A stretch of 64,000 bases of DNA, taken from assembly GCA_015179125.1 (NCBI GenBank), contig WHVA01000345.1, positions 61,468 to 125,467 of the forward strand, in the 5' to 3' direction. This DNA comes from Gautieria morchelliformis. Taxonomy: Eukaryota > Basidiomycota > Agaricomycetes > Gomphales > Gomphaceae. A program made the position numbers and the translations under genes. Each line of letters opens with the position of its first letter. Within the stretch, counting starts at the first letter, position 1. The notes under the pieces were generated by a model, which was given only the letters and a program-made list of their open reading frames with translations, had not been told where the DNA came from and ran no database searches. Positions 20,946-32,184 of this stretch are shown here, one piece after another.

Positions 20946-23900
20946 TCAGAGGGGGTCAGTGCTAGCTAATGGGCGGGGGGAGGGGGGTGTGGGGTGTGGA
21001 TGTGGGGAGCGCGGTGGGGGGAGCGTAGGCGTGGGGTGGAATTGCTTGGTCACATGGACGTAATCTAACATGTAATCTATGCAATCTGGATCGGAGAGGA
21101 GTTTGGCCAGGTCGAGGGCGTCGCGCCTCAGTGTATTGATCAGGGGTTGTCGGTGTTTCGCGTGTGCTACGCAACTGAGGAGGAAGTGTCGTACGGTTTC
21201 TTCCTTCTGGTGGCAGGAGGGACACAGCGGCGTGCCCACTAGACCCATTTTATACAAATGTCGCTGCAGCTGGGCATGTCCTGTTCGAAGCTGGACTAAT
21301 ATGCTGGCTTGGCGACGTGGTAGCGTCGCTGCTATTTTCCGGTAGTCGGCCGACGGCATTTTGGGGTCGATGGCTCTGATCCTGAGGAGTCTCGGAGAGT
21401 TAGCGAACATGAGGGAGGTCTCACTTTTGAGCTGTTTGTTGAGGGCCATTTTAAGTGCGGATTTGCTGAGCGGGAGTGGGGAGCGGAGCAGAGTCAGGAG
21501 AGAGTTTTCGGGGCTGCTACATCCTTGCACTGCTTGTTTTGCCATCGTATCCGCTGCTTCGTTGCCTCTGATACCTTTGTCTCCGGGAACCCAGTAGACC
21601 TCTAGTGGAGCGCCTTGATGCCGTCTGGCTACTTCTTGCATTTGCTGGAGAAAGTGGTCTGCGAGGTGTTGTCCTGGCATGCTCTTGAAGCTACTCAGGC
21701 CTGTTATGGCCGATTGGTTGTCAACGGCGATCGTGGCGTCTTCTAGGTGATCAAGTTCTTGTCGCATTGTTGCCACTAGTATGAGGCCCACCAGTTCCGC
21801 CTCATATACCGTGTGCTGCGTATCTGGCCCCAGGAAGTGCTGTAGCAACCTGCGTTGTATTCCGTTGACATACAGGACCGCCGCTGCTCCAACCCCTCCG
21901 TCTAGGCTGGAGCCGTCTGCGTAATGTCTGAAGATGTTGGTCGTTGACTTGAGCTTGTCGTACTCTATTGCCTGCTCCTCGTTCTCGGGGATTGTTGTGA
22001 GGACCGGTAGTCGCCACCGGGGTTTGTGGCGCATCGGGTGGATCGTTTCTGTCGTCCCAGGGTGTAGGTTGTGCGCATGGAGAAGCTCGTGCAGAGGCAA
22101 TCTGTGTCTCTTTACGTACCTGGTGGCCCTCCGTAACCGGGAGTGTAGGGGGTGGTCTTGCGGGAGTGTGAGCAGCCGGAGCGCTGCGCCATGCGTGTGC
22201 TGGTCGAGCCGGAGCTTCATTGGGAGCAGGTCTGCGTGAGCGTCAAGGAGGTCGGTGGGAGTGGAGCGTAGAGCGCCTGTGATGTGGATCGATGCCATTC
22301 TCTGGACCCTCTCCAGTTTGCTAGCCGCTCCCACTGAACACTTGGATTTTCTATCGCCGGGTTCTTTCCTGACTGGTGTGTACCACACGTCCGCCGCGTA
22401 CAACATTTTGGGGATTGCGATAGATAGATATAGCTGCCTCATGTTTTTGTGTGACATCCCCTTCGTCGGCTTGGATAGTCGTCTAAATTGCATCACCCAG
22501 TCAGTACCCTTGGCGGCTGCGTACGCTGTATGCTCTCTGAACCGCAGCTCCTGGTCTAGTATGACGCCTAGCAGCTTGTGTGTGGGGGTTGGGGTGATGA
22601 TGGTGCCGCTGATGTCGATGGGGTGGCGGTGGAGCGGCCTCATGTTGCCAGGGTGTGTTGGATCTTTTTCCCGTTTCCTTGTGAAGTCGATGACTTGCAT
22701 CTTGTCCATCTTGAACTGTGAGTTATGAGATCGCGACCAGTCTTGCGCTCCTCCCTCCCTGACCATCATCCGTTCGATTGTTGCATGCGTGTGAGTGAAC
22801 GAGGGGCCCGCTGCCAGAAAAGTGACATCGTCGACGAAGGTCGGTGCAATCTCGTTTTGTTCTCTTCGCGCTTCCTCAATGAGACCGGCATTGTAGAAAT
22901 GATATAGAATAACTGATATGGGGTCTCCTTGGTCGCACCCATTGTCGATACTGAGGGGGTCAGAGAGGAAGTCGTCGAATGGGATCCTAGTTTGCCGACC
23001 CTGTAGCCTGTTCCCGACCCATTTGGTGTACTGCGGGGGTACCCCTCTCGCTCGCATGTCATGGATTAGCGTGTCGACTGTGACACTTGGGAAGGCCCCT
23101 TTAACATCTAAGAAAAGTGCAGAAACGACTTGCCCTTTCCTCCACTGTGAATCGATGTAGTCGACTGTCAGGTGGAGGGCGTCGGACGTGCTTCGTCCTG
23201 GTCGCCCCCCGAAGTTGGTGTCGGGCAGCATCTTCAATGCCTCTGCGTGATATGACAGCATTTCCGCTACGCATCCGGACAACGGCTTTGCTAGGGCTTC
23301 CATTAGTGTAATAGGATAGGTCTGTAAGCTTTAGCTACCGTGTAGTCCGTTTTGCCTGGCTTCCTAAGTGCCGCTATGGTGGTAGTTTTCCATTCTTGCG
23401 GGTATATGTCGAGGTGGAAGGTCGCGCGGTACAAGCATCCTAGGTATGGGGTTAGTATGTTGGCGCATTGTGTGAGTACCGAGTTAGATAGGCCGGATGG
23501 GCCTGGGGCCTTGTACGGGCCCATTCTGTCGATGATTCGGAAGACCTGTTGGTCGGAGATTGGCTCGTACTCGAACGCAGGGGTGGGGTATCGGGTGATG
23601 TTCTCGTGCTGTGGTCGCGCCCCTTGTGAGGGAAAGAAGGACTTGAATAGGAGCTTGCTTTTATCGTTGTTGTCAGTGACCTTGCTTACTGCCCCGGTGT
23701 CCGTCGTTGTCGTGAGTGGTGGGATTCTGGTGCGGCCCCCATCGGTGGATGGGCCCGAGACGAGTTGGCTCGCTGTCCACACTGTTTTCTCGTCGGCGTG
23801 TTCTAGACAGTCGAACCAGAAGTCTTGCTTCATACTGCGTATCTTGTCAGTGTACTCGTTACGCGCGTCGCAGTATTCTTGGTGGCTCGGGTGGAGTGGG

Positions 23901-24952
23901 TCGTGTCGCGCCCGGTTTGCGTGCCTGGCTGCTGCTCGCATCTTGGACCTGGCTACGCTGAGTTCCTTCGTCCACCAGCGCTTGGAGTATGGGGATGGTT
24001 TGGAGTATGGTACGAGTTCCTCGACAGTTGTGTGGATAGCCGTGGTGAGCTGCGTTAGTCTGTTCTCGAACTCCTCTCGGCTACTGATCTCAGAGGGTGG
24101 GCTCCCATCTTCCAGCCGCCTTTGAAGATGCTCGCGGTACTTCATCCAGTCCACCTGGCGCCAGTCCCTTCTTGCTGGGTCCTCGACTCTGGGTACCAAG
24201 ACGTTGATGGTACTGGAGATGGGGAAGTGGTCCGTGCAGGGTGGCCTGTGGTCTGGGTAAGCTGTACATCGCGTGAACAGGTCGAGTAGGTTGGATGTGC
24301 AGAATACGTTGTCTGGTCTGGTGAGGTTCTTGGAGTTGGTCGCGCAGAGTGTCGGGATGTCCTTTGGTAGGGCCATCAGCATGTCGTGTTGGGCCAGCAG
24401 CTCTAGTAGTATTTGTGCCGCGTCGAGATTCGCTGCGGTGAATAGGTGTGAGTTTCGTTCTTCGTCCCAGAGCAGGTGGTGTCTGTTGAAGTCACCCATC
24501 CATAGCATATTCGTTGCGTCAATCGTCCTCCTGCCTCTCCTGTCCCTCTGAATGGCGTCCTGGATGTGGTGCAGCATGTCGGAGTGGCTGCCGTCGTTGT
24601 AGATGTTGAAAAGGGTTATGAGACCTGCGTTAGTGTGTATAGTTACCGCTACTGTGTCCTGTGAGTTGATGTCTACTTGCTGCCACGCGCTGGACTGGAT
24701 GCGCCTGTTGATGAAAGTGGCGGCCCTGGTCTTCTTAGGGTTATCTCGATGCGCTGTTGGTGTTAGTGAGTACCACCTGTGATTAGTGCGGGTGTTGCCC
24801 AGAAAGTCGAAGTAAGGTTCTTGAAGGATTATAATGTCGTACATATTAGGGTCGACCGAGTTGATGAGGTCTTGCTGTGCCGCGTCAGATTTGTTGAGGT
24901 TCTGTTGCCAGATGTTCAAGGTCGTGATTGTGTCTTTGGTCGTCTCATTCAT
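20946..24952 (-). pseudogene. LINE-2 ORF2: endonuclease, RT, RNase H; one frameshift
   Basis: The endonuclease (IILQEPYFDF, WMGDFNRHH, CTDHFPISS) and the reverse transcriptase start (YKAPGPSGLSNSV) run open from 24952 to 23303. After a 5-bp tandem duplication at about 23311-23320 (GGATA repeated), reading continues in another frame to 20946. That part holds GGRPGRSTSDALH, FLDVKGAFPS, CDQGDPISV and FVDDVTF. RNase H follows (YADGSSLDGGVG, VYEAELVG, AVDNQSA, NEAADTMAKQA), then a finger CPSCHQKEETVRHFLLSC. All catalytic motifs are present. The frameshift is the only defect I see; a sequencing or assembly error is possible. Confidence 0.9.
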
Positions 24953-26777
24953 GGTGGTGCGTCGCGTCGGGGTGAGGGGGTCTATTGTTCTGGCGCCTCG
25001 TGAAGCCTAGGTCGCTGAGTGAGAGCTGGCGGGGGCGGGGGGTGTGGTCGGGATGGCTTCCTCTGCTTGCCGGTTGACGGGTTGTTGACCTTCCCCGGGT
25101 GCTGGGTGGTGGGAGTCGCCGCCTCGGTTGGCTCCACTGTTCGGATCGGTATGGGTCCGCCTCCGGGCGGTATGTGTCCATTAGCATCCCCGCTCGATGT
25201 CGTGGCCGGACCGTTGGTGCTGGGGGTGGTAGCCCGGGGTCCCGTTCTGCGCTGACTGCCTCCCACGATTGTGGATCTCTGCTGGAGGGGAAGTAACAGA
25301 GGTTATTCTCTGGGCTCCTTTGGTGCATTCTGCTACTGCGTTCCTTGAAGGCCGGACAGCTTCTGTCCCACATTGCGTGGCCCGTCGTATTGCAGTTGAC
25401 GCATCTGTGCTTGGTGGGGTCAGTCATAGAGCATGCTGCTGACCTGTGTCCCTCAACGCCGCAGGTGCCACAGATGTCAGCGGGGCTTGGGCACTGCGCG
25501 GCCCTGTGCGCTGCCCCGAGCTTCTGGCATTTGAGGCACCTCTGAGCCTCCTGAATCAGCTTCCTGGCGGCTGTTCTGGTGCTCGCGATGAGGACACCCA
25601 GCCGGATTAGCGTGTTGGCTGCGGTGCGGTTGCGGAGTTGAATGATGAGGTGGGCCGTTGACTGTTTCGCCGATCTGTGTTCCGGCGGCTTAATCCATCT
25701 CATCGCCAGGACGTCTTCCTTCTCAAGTGCATTGGCTACTTCAACCTCTTCTATGTCTTCGCGTGAATCGGGGTTGAATCGGGTTGGGACGAATTCGGCT
25801 ATAATGGAGTAGGAGTTGGGCTTGATCGCCGAGGTGTCGTCGAAACGCATCAGGAAGTCTTGGGCGCGCTGCCAGCTCTGGAGTAGCTCCGCTGAGTCTT
25901 GGTCTGAGAGTTCTAGGAAGAAGCCGCCGCTGGGTAGTCTTTGCACTCCTAGAGCTTTGGGTTTCGCAAGTTCGTGGTCCCAGTCCATATCGTCGATCGC
26001 CTGGGAGGCCTTGGCGAGTATGTCGGGTTCGGAGAGTCGCGTGGCCCCTTGCTCCTGGGCATCCTGGCGTTTGACTATAAGGACCTGTCTCGCGCGGAGG
26101 TCGCACTTGGCCAGCATGCTCGACTGCAAGCTGATCGGCTTGGTGGCGCATGCCGCGAGTGCTGCCGCGTATGTGGGGTAACGGGTGGTGGAGGGGGATG
26201 TGGTTGAGATTCCATCGTGCTTCTCGCCGCTGCCAGGTGCTACCGCCGGGATCTGGGCCGTGACCGCGTCGACTATCCTCTGCGCCGTCCCGTCGCTCTC
26301 CTGCCTCAATTCCTCTACCGTGCCCGCGAGGCTCCCTATGGAGTTGCCGATGGCCTGGGTCGCGCTTTCAATTCGTTGGACGGTCGGTGCCAGGATGTCG
26401 TTGACGCCTAGTAGTCGTTCCTTGACGATGGTTGCCACCTCTGATATGACTGTGCGCTCGGCTAGGTCCGTCAGCAGTGCGGATGTCACTCTGATGCCCT
26501 CTTCCGTGGTCTTGGGTATGGACGCCTGCGCCTCCACTAGGTGCAGGAGTGCTGTCGCCAGAGTGTGGCACGATATCACCTGGCGCTCTGGTAGGAGCCG
26601 CTTGGCCAGGAGGTACTGGTGCGCGACCTCTGGGGTGAGTGGGACTTTCCTTGTCGGACTCTCGAGTTCGCTTCCAGAGCTGTTGGCGTTTTGTGTTCCG
26701 GAGCGGAGACTGCGGCCGTCCTGGTGCGTCGAGGACGCGTGCAGGGGCAGAGCCCTCTTGCTGGGGGCTCCTGCCAT
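24945..26777 (-). CDS. LINE-2 ORF1 protein, intact
   Basis: ATG at 26777 and 610 codons without interruption. The N-terminus is basic and serine-rich. A central helical region follows. Three zinc knuckles lie at about residues 420-490 (CLKCQKLGAAHRAAQC, CGTCGVEGHRSAAC, CVNCNTTGHAMWDRSC), with a proline/arginine-rich tail after them. It should coat the element RNA for target-primed integration. About 160 bases of leader separate it from the 5' end of the element. It overlaps the ORF2 start by 8 bases (24952-24945), so ORF2 is probably translated by reinitiation or coupling. Confidence 0.9.
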   Translation of the reverse strand: MAGAPSKRALPLHASSTHQDGRSLRSGTQNANSSGSELESPTRKVPLTPEVAHQYLLAKRLLPERQVISCHTLATALLHLVEAQASIPKTTEEGIRVTSALLTDLAERTVISEVATIVKERLLGVNDILAPTVQRIESATQAIGNSIGSLAGTVEELRQESDGTAQRIVDAVTAQIPAVAPGSGEKHDGISTTSPSTTRYPTYAAALAACATKPISLQSSMLAKCDLRARQVLIVKRQDAQEQGATRLSEPDILAKASQAIDDMDWDHELAKPKALGVQRLPSGGFFLELSDQDSAELLQSWQRAQDFLMRFDDTSAIKPNSYSIIAEFVPTRFNPDSREDIEEVEVANALEKEDVLAMRWIKPPEHRSAKQSTAHLIIQLRNRTAANTLIRLGVLIASTRTAARKLIQEAQRCLKCQKLGAAHRAAQCPSPADICGTCGVEGHRSAACSMTDPTKHRCVNCNTTGHAMWDRSCPAFKERSSRMHQRSPENNLCYFPSSRDPQSWEAVSAERDPGLPPPAPTVRPRHRAGMLMDTYRPEADPYRSEQWSQPRRRLPPPSTRGRSTTRQPASRGSHPDHTPRPRQLSLSDLGFTRRQNNRPPHPDATHHHE

Positions 26778-27239
26778 TGGGTCTGGGTTTTTCGCGTGCC
26801 GCTCGTGGATGCTGGTGTCTGGTTGCTGTGGGTTGAGTTTGGGGGCAGGTCGACTGGGAGTTTTGGATGTTTTACGATTTTTGAGGTTTTGAGGGGCGTG
26901 GGAAAACTTTTGGTGGTGGTTGACTTCTTAGGTAAGTCACGCCCCCGTTCACACGCACAAACGAGCAGGATATTCATTACATCCCAGACAACCGTCACAC
27001 TAGCTCATTCGCCATGTCCGCCGCGGAGACGCCCTGGAATGCACACGGCAATGAAGACATGCATCTCGAGATGCTCACTCACAGAAGTCGTGGACCGCGG
27101 CGAAGTCGACGAGGTGAGTCACCACCGCTCGTCTCAGCCAAATTCGTCCTCGCAGGTTCAGTCTACACTCGACCAGCTCAGCTGGCGCGCACACACAACA
27201 ACTGACTAATCGATCCCAAAAGACTGCTTGAACAGGCAC

Positions 27240-28240
27240 AGACCGCTTCGGCGCACAGTTCCGTGCCCTCAAAGCCGAGCGGCGTCTCTTGCGTGGGACG
27301 GTGGAACAGGAGCGCGCCGTCCGCGAGAGCGGGCTCCGCAGGAGTCACGGTCGCTCATCATCATCGCGACCTGCCGCCCCAACGACGACAGCGCCGACTG
27401 GGACGTCGCGGGTGCACTGCGCGGGGATGGCGAGAATTGCAACTACGCAGACTATGGAAGACGGCTCGTGGACCAAGCAAGGGCGATTAGATGCGTATGC
27501 TGTGTTTCGTCTAGCTTGTCGATCGCTCTACGTTAGTGCCTGCTACAACATCTCCATCGTTCTCAACTGTGCTTGTGCATTTCGAGTTCTTTCCCCGGTC
27601 TATAATTAATTTCACTACCATTAGCATGTCTTTTCCTCGAAAAGTACGCCAACAGCGTGTTCGATTTCGTCGGCACGCTCCCACCGGAGCTGGGGGTGCA
27701 CGATGTCTGTTGCGCCTGCCCTTGAAATTGAACGCAGGGCTCGTATCGGACATATGGCAGCTGCTGGTGCACGATCCCGCGCCCTAGCCTGCGCCCTGCC
27801 TCGCGCGCACCCGCACAGCCCCGTCCAGCGCCGCCCACCGCACTACCCTGACGACTGGAATGTGTTCCACAAACGCCTGTACCAACGCAAGCGGGACCTT
27901 AGCGACTCGGACGCGCTGCTGCAGAGCGTCCAATTCTTGAACGGGCACACAAAGTCCTGCGCGGCAGCGCGACGCTGCTGCTCAAACGTGCGTTGGATCG
28001 ACTCGATGGTCGAATGCGTTGCTGATGGTATGGTCGCGGTCTATGCCCAGTGTTCACTCGCCAAGGAGCCTGGAAAACATTATATTTGTCGTGGCGCTCA
28101 CTACGGCAGACAGTTGAGGGGCCGGACCCACACACGTCTACAAGCGCCGCTTTTCAGGTTACAGCAAAACGACTTCGACGCGGCCCAAAGGACCAGGAAC
28201 TGGGCGTCACCCAGTTGACGCGAAACAGTCCTCTATGAAA
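27240..28240 (+). pseudogene. F-box/WD40-like gene remnant
   Basis: I infer this from scattered, frame-shifted pieces. LPPELGVH (about 27675-27700) in one frame continues in another as LLRLPLKLNAGLVSDIWQLLVHDPAP, an F-box-like pattern. The frame 27703-28218 then holds DDWNVFHKRLYQRKRDL and FLNGHTKSC, resembling the segment between an F-box and the first WD repeat. An intron with acceptor near 27620 is plausible. The diverged copy at 51540 has a clearer WD repeat. Intact relatives would be ubiquitin-ligase substrate adaptors; this copy is broken by several frame changes. Confidence 0.4.
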
Positions 28241-28377
28241 GTTCGTAGCAGGTCTCTTATCCCAGAACCACTTCAACTTCACGAGAGGCAGCAGAGAAAC
28301 AAGGATTTGTTCCTAATTGTCAGTCGACCGCTTGCAATCGGATGTCCACGAACGAGTCCACCCCCTAAATTTTTGTG

Positions 28378-28387
28378 TATATAAATA
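28378..28387 (+). promoter_or_regulatory. TATA box of another leader copy
   Basis: TATATAAATA with GACCGATCACGCC after it, nearly the same as at 2675-2697. The following 80 bases keep the leader spacing but no gene body is recognisable. Confidence 0.45.
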
Positions 28388-28439
28388 GACCGATCACGCC
28401 ATCGCAGCGGCACCTACACGGACACACACCGCATAAATC

Positions 28440-29211
28440 GCCCCTCGATCCCGACGGTAAATCCTAATATCTGTCCATCCTCTCCTCTACCCTGCCGCTG
28501 CGAATGGTTTAACAGCACCTCGGCTTCCTCCTCCTCTGAGCGAGACCCACCGTCATCTAGAACATGCCGGGAGCAGATCTCGAACCGCCTCGATGGGATA
28601 CGCTCGCCCAAATATTATTTCTCTGCGCCGAACACCTGTCGCACAGAAAATGTCTTCCCTATTCCACCAATCCCGCTTAATCTAAACGTCCCCCGCATAC
28701 CTATGGCAGCGAAGCTTTGGGGCCACCGTGTCGGTAGTCCCTACTTGCATCTAGCTACCGAACACCCCCCAACGCCCTTAGTAACACCCTTCCCAGAATC
28801 CCCAGATCTGCATGAAACTTCAGCTTCAGCCACACGCTTCTCCGCTCATCCATCGAATCGAGCCGCGCATTAATATATATGATAGCGTAAGGAAGGCCGC
28901 TCTGATCTCGTTGAAGGCATCTGCGGGGGCCATAGGTCCCTCGCGGGTGTTCACCGACATCTGGGAAGGCAGGTGCGTTGACCCCATCCGTCCCCTTGTG
29001 GTCTACTCAGTGCTTAGTGGAGATCGAGTGTACGTACCACATCCATACTGGCATCGCACTGTGGGCCCGTTGCTCGTTGGTACGTCCGGCGGTTCGTGTC
29101 GACATAATGATTCTTGATTAATTAGAAAGAAATTGTGCTATGATCAGACCGGGGAGTTTGTGAAAGGTATTGGGTTTAAAGACGGGTTAAAAAATTGTAC
29201 TCGGAGGGTGC
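28440..29211. other. No gene recognised
   Basis: Mixed-composition sequence. A plus frame near 28880-28990 (YDSVRKAALISLKASAG) looks mildly protein-like but is short, and I cannot assign it. Confidence 0.35.
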
Positions 29212-29665
29212 CACAGGGGACCTTGAAATAGCCACGGATAACCAGTCGGAGAGGGAGGTTAGGAGGGAGGCGCCAGCCAGCGAGCAGGAGTTCGACAGAA
29301 TGCGATCATCGAGACAACGAGCGAGCTGGTCCCCGTGACCAAGCCCTCTCCCTACATGAAGCGGTGGTGGACTAAGGAGCTAACGGCGTTGAGAAAGAGT
29401 ACTAGGCATAGAGCAAGGCAAGCCTACGACCGGCGCAATGACCCAACGGATGAGGCGCAGGCGAGCTATAAGAAGGCCAGGAACGAGTACACGGCGGCCA
29501 TACAGAAGTCGAAGCAGCAGCACTGGGAGGAGTTCCTGGCCACTGTAGACAAGCACACGGTGTGGACAGCGAATCATTTCGTCACTGGCGAGTCCACCGA
29601 TGGCGGCAGAGCAAGGGTTCCTACACTTAGGGCCAAGCAAGAAGATGGCTCTGAGTGGGCTGGGA
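29212..29665 (+). pseudogene. LINE ORF2 internal fragment
   Basis: The frame with SELVPVTKPSPYMKRWWTKEL, NEYTAAIQKSKQQHWEEF and TVWTANHFVTGESTDGGRARVP matches the linker between endonuclease and reverse transcriptase of LINE-1 and LINE-2. Both ends are missing, there is no tail and the orientation is plus, so it is a recombination or truncation remnant of a third element. Confidence 0.85.
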
Positions 29666-30384
29666 AATTGGGATGGGAGATGGACCGGAGGGACAAGTGC
29701 CGCGTTTGGAGGTCTGGTAGCCGACTGCCTGTGGGCGGTACCTGGTGGATGGTAACTAGTCAACAAAGCTGAACATGTGACCTCATATCTATAATGTGGG
29801 ATAGACCGGGGTGAAATGCACGGTGATGCACGTGTTGTGGGCGCGACAACGGATCTACGAAATTTGCCCAGGCGGTGCAAAGAGATCACTCACTGCAAGG
29901 CAAGACATGATATGTTGCCTCTAAGACACAGACCAGCTGTAGTTACGAAGACGGCCAAGTACCTACGGAGACGGAGCCCCATCGACGGGCGCTTCACATT
30001 GACGCCGGGAACACGTGGCGCTGCAGGCTTCGATGTTAGTGTCGTTTTCCGCCTACCACCCACCTCGAACACTGCGAGCAATGAACAACGTCAAGGGAAA
30101 CGACAATGGCACAGTTCCGTAAGTCCATGATCACTTCTCTAGTGAGCCAACTGTTCACTCTCCACCCCGAAGTATTCCTGCAGCAATCAAAGTGGCAGGA
30201 AAGGCTCTTTCGTTTGCGCTATCCATTGTATACTGCCTCTCGGGCATGGCAACAGACTTGAGATGCACCCATCTTCCCAATGTCACACTGTTCGGCAAGC
30301 GTCCTAGTCACTGCTTCGTGAAACTCTTCGTCGATAAGGATACCCAGAAGACTGCGTTAGCTGTGAGAGGCAATACGGCCTCGT
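29666..30384. other. No gene recognised
   Basis: 29820-29870 shares a short block (GATGCAC.TGTTGTGGG.GCGAC) with 31638-31670 and, inverted, 19605-19640, so part is leader-family debris. On the minus strand, 30200-30385 extends the exon-like frame of copy B (DDDNADWDVAGALRHEA), where copy A has diverged. Confidence 0.4.
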
Positions 30385-32138
30385 GGCGCAGTGCGCCCGC
30401 GACGTCCCAGTCGGCGTTGTCGTCGTCGAGGCAGCAGGTCGCGAAGATGAGCGCTCGTGACCCATGCGGAGCTCGCTCTCGCGGACAACGCGTTCCTGTT
30501 CCACCATCGCATGCAAGAGACGCCGCTCGACTATGAGGGCACGGAACTATACGGCCGATGTGATCTTGGCCTATTCAAGCTTTTGAGATCGATTAGTCGG
30601 TTGTTGTGTGTGCACGCCAGCTGGTCGAGTGCAGGTTGAATCTGTGAGGAGGAATTTGGCTGAGCGCAGAGCCAAGAGACGAGCGGTGGTGACTCACCTC
30701 CTCGTCAACTTCGCCGCCCTCCACGACTTCTGTGAGCATCTCGAGATGCGTGTCTTCATTGCCGTGTGCATTCCAGGGCGTCTCCGCGGCGGACATAGCC
30801 AATGTGCTAGTGTGACGGTTGTCTGGGATGTAGTGAATATCCTGCTCGTTGGTGCGTGTGAACGTGGGCGTCGAATCGGTGAATGGCTTTGCACTAAGGG
30901 GTCCCATTAGACAACCAAGGAAGGACTGGCAGTGGACCAAGACTGGAGACTGGAGCCGTGTCGCCATCGCCGGGCGAGAATTTTGGGGCTTACCATTGGA
31001 GGGTGGCACTATGTTTGGAGAGACCGCCACCGGGAGAAGTTGTCGCAGTCGTTGGAGGCTTGGGGTTTGTGCTGCGTATGGTGGTTGGCTTTGGCTTGTT
31101 GGTTGAAGCACACGGCGCTGGTGGCGCCTGTAAGGACAACGGTCTGGCAGGGTCATATAGGGACACGCTGGCGAGGAACGGACAGGGAGCCATTACAGGC
31201 GGATTGGTACTGGACGACTCGAGAGTGGACAGACGTGGACAATTTCGAGTCTTTGACAGGATTTGGAGGAGTCTCTGGGGATTTTAGGGCTGTTGTCCTA
31301 CGAGGGACTGCTCTTGAAACGCGCCGTGGAGCATTGGAGGGTCTAGGCAAGTCTGAAAAGTTTGGAGAGGAGATGGATGATCCTGGATGGACAGGACTCA
31401 CGTGGGAGATCCAGTAGCAGACTGCTTTCCTGGAGCATGTATACGGGATGCTGTCTCGACACTCGATGCTGGAACGAGTCGACCACTGCCGCGTTGGTGT
31501 GCAGGACACGGCGGGTCGGATGAATAATGGCGAGGCTGGGCTAACGGCGCCGTAAGGGAAGGAGATCGCGGGATGGAAAGCGCTGAGATGCGCACGCCGT
31601 GGCATACCGCGTGGGTGCAGTTCTGGTCCCTTCCTTGCGCTGATGCACATGTTGTGGGTGCGACTACGGAGCCACGGAGGTGCCAGACGAGACTTCCTTG
31701 GACCGAGCACGGAGCTCAGTGCGTCACAGCCACGGAGACACGAAGGTGTGGACCAGCTGCGCGTACGAAGACGGACATGGAGAGTAATAGCCTTGCCCTT
31801 GCCTGGTGAGCAGATGGACCCGAGTGTGTGGAAGCGTCGCTTCCACAGACGGTGTACAAGTAAGCCCGCCGCAAGCGGGGAAACGCTCTTCGTAGCGCTC
31901 GCATGGTGAAGCAGTGACGTGATGGACACATGTGCCGCCACTGAAACGGCAGAGCGTGTGGCCCGTGCGCGCCAGGCACCCGCATTCGCCGCCAGACTCC
32001 CAGACGCGCAGAGAAAGTACAATGGCGTGCGTATAGATGTGAGTATCGGCGTGTAGAGCATGGAGTGTTCAGATTTATTGTCCGGAGGGGCTTTAGTCTA
32101 GTGTGCGCGAGTGGGTGCTGCTGTCCTGGGTTGGTCTG

Positions 32139-32146
32139 TTTATATA
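32139..32146 (-). promoter_or_regulatory. TATA box of copy B
   Basis: TATATAAA on the minus strand, followed by CAGACC and then the CAGCAGCACCCACT and TAGTCTA leader blocks shared with copy A. The expanded minisatellite begins directly upstream. Confidence 0.5.
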
Positions 32147-32184
32147 CACGACCGCCATCGCAACTCTTCTGTCGCCGTACCCTG

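Larger units (their letters stand above)
20436..26938 (-). mobile_element. Non-LTR retrotransposon LINE-2, full length and nearly intact
   Basis: The 11-bp target duplication ACGCCCCCGTT lies at 20425-20435 and 26939-26949. A tail of about 30 or more T (plus strand) follows at about 20439-20471, then two copies of ATGGATATAA-type sequence at the 3' end (minus strand). ORF1 is open and ORF2 is broken only by one small insertion. Copy B at about 30860-30880 retains the unoccupied target, confirming both boundaries. It is the best preserved element in the window. Confidence 0.94.
18840..27420 (+). repeat. Duplicated segment copy A, split by LINE-2
   Basis: 18840-20435 plus 26939-27420 (about 2.1 kb without LINE-2) matches 33150-30385 in inverted orientation. 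The order is a GC-rich upstream part, ATTACATAATATATAGCGCG, the 17/19-bp minisatellite, a TATA box, a leader, then exon-like gene parts. The shared gene-like stretch includes the MSAAETPWNAHGNED frame at about 27014-27060. The left limit near 18840 and right limit near 27420 are where I lose the match. The exon-like part near 20040-20360 also resembles 50760-51010. Confidence 0.75.

Noticed and set aside
31153-32061. 302-codon minus-strand frame in copy B
   Set aside because: The homologous leader in copy A breaks this frame, and the peptide has only S/P/R-rich composition.
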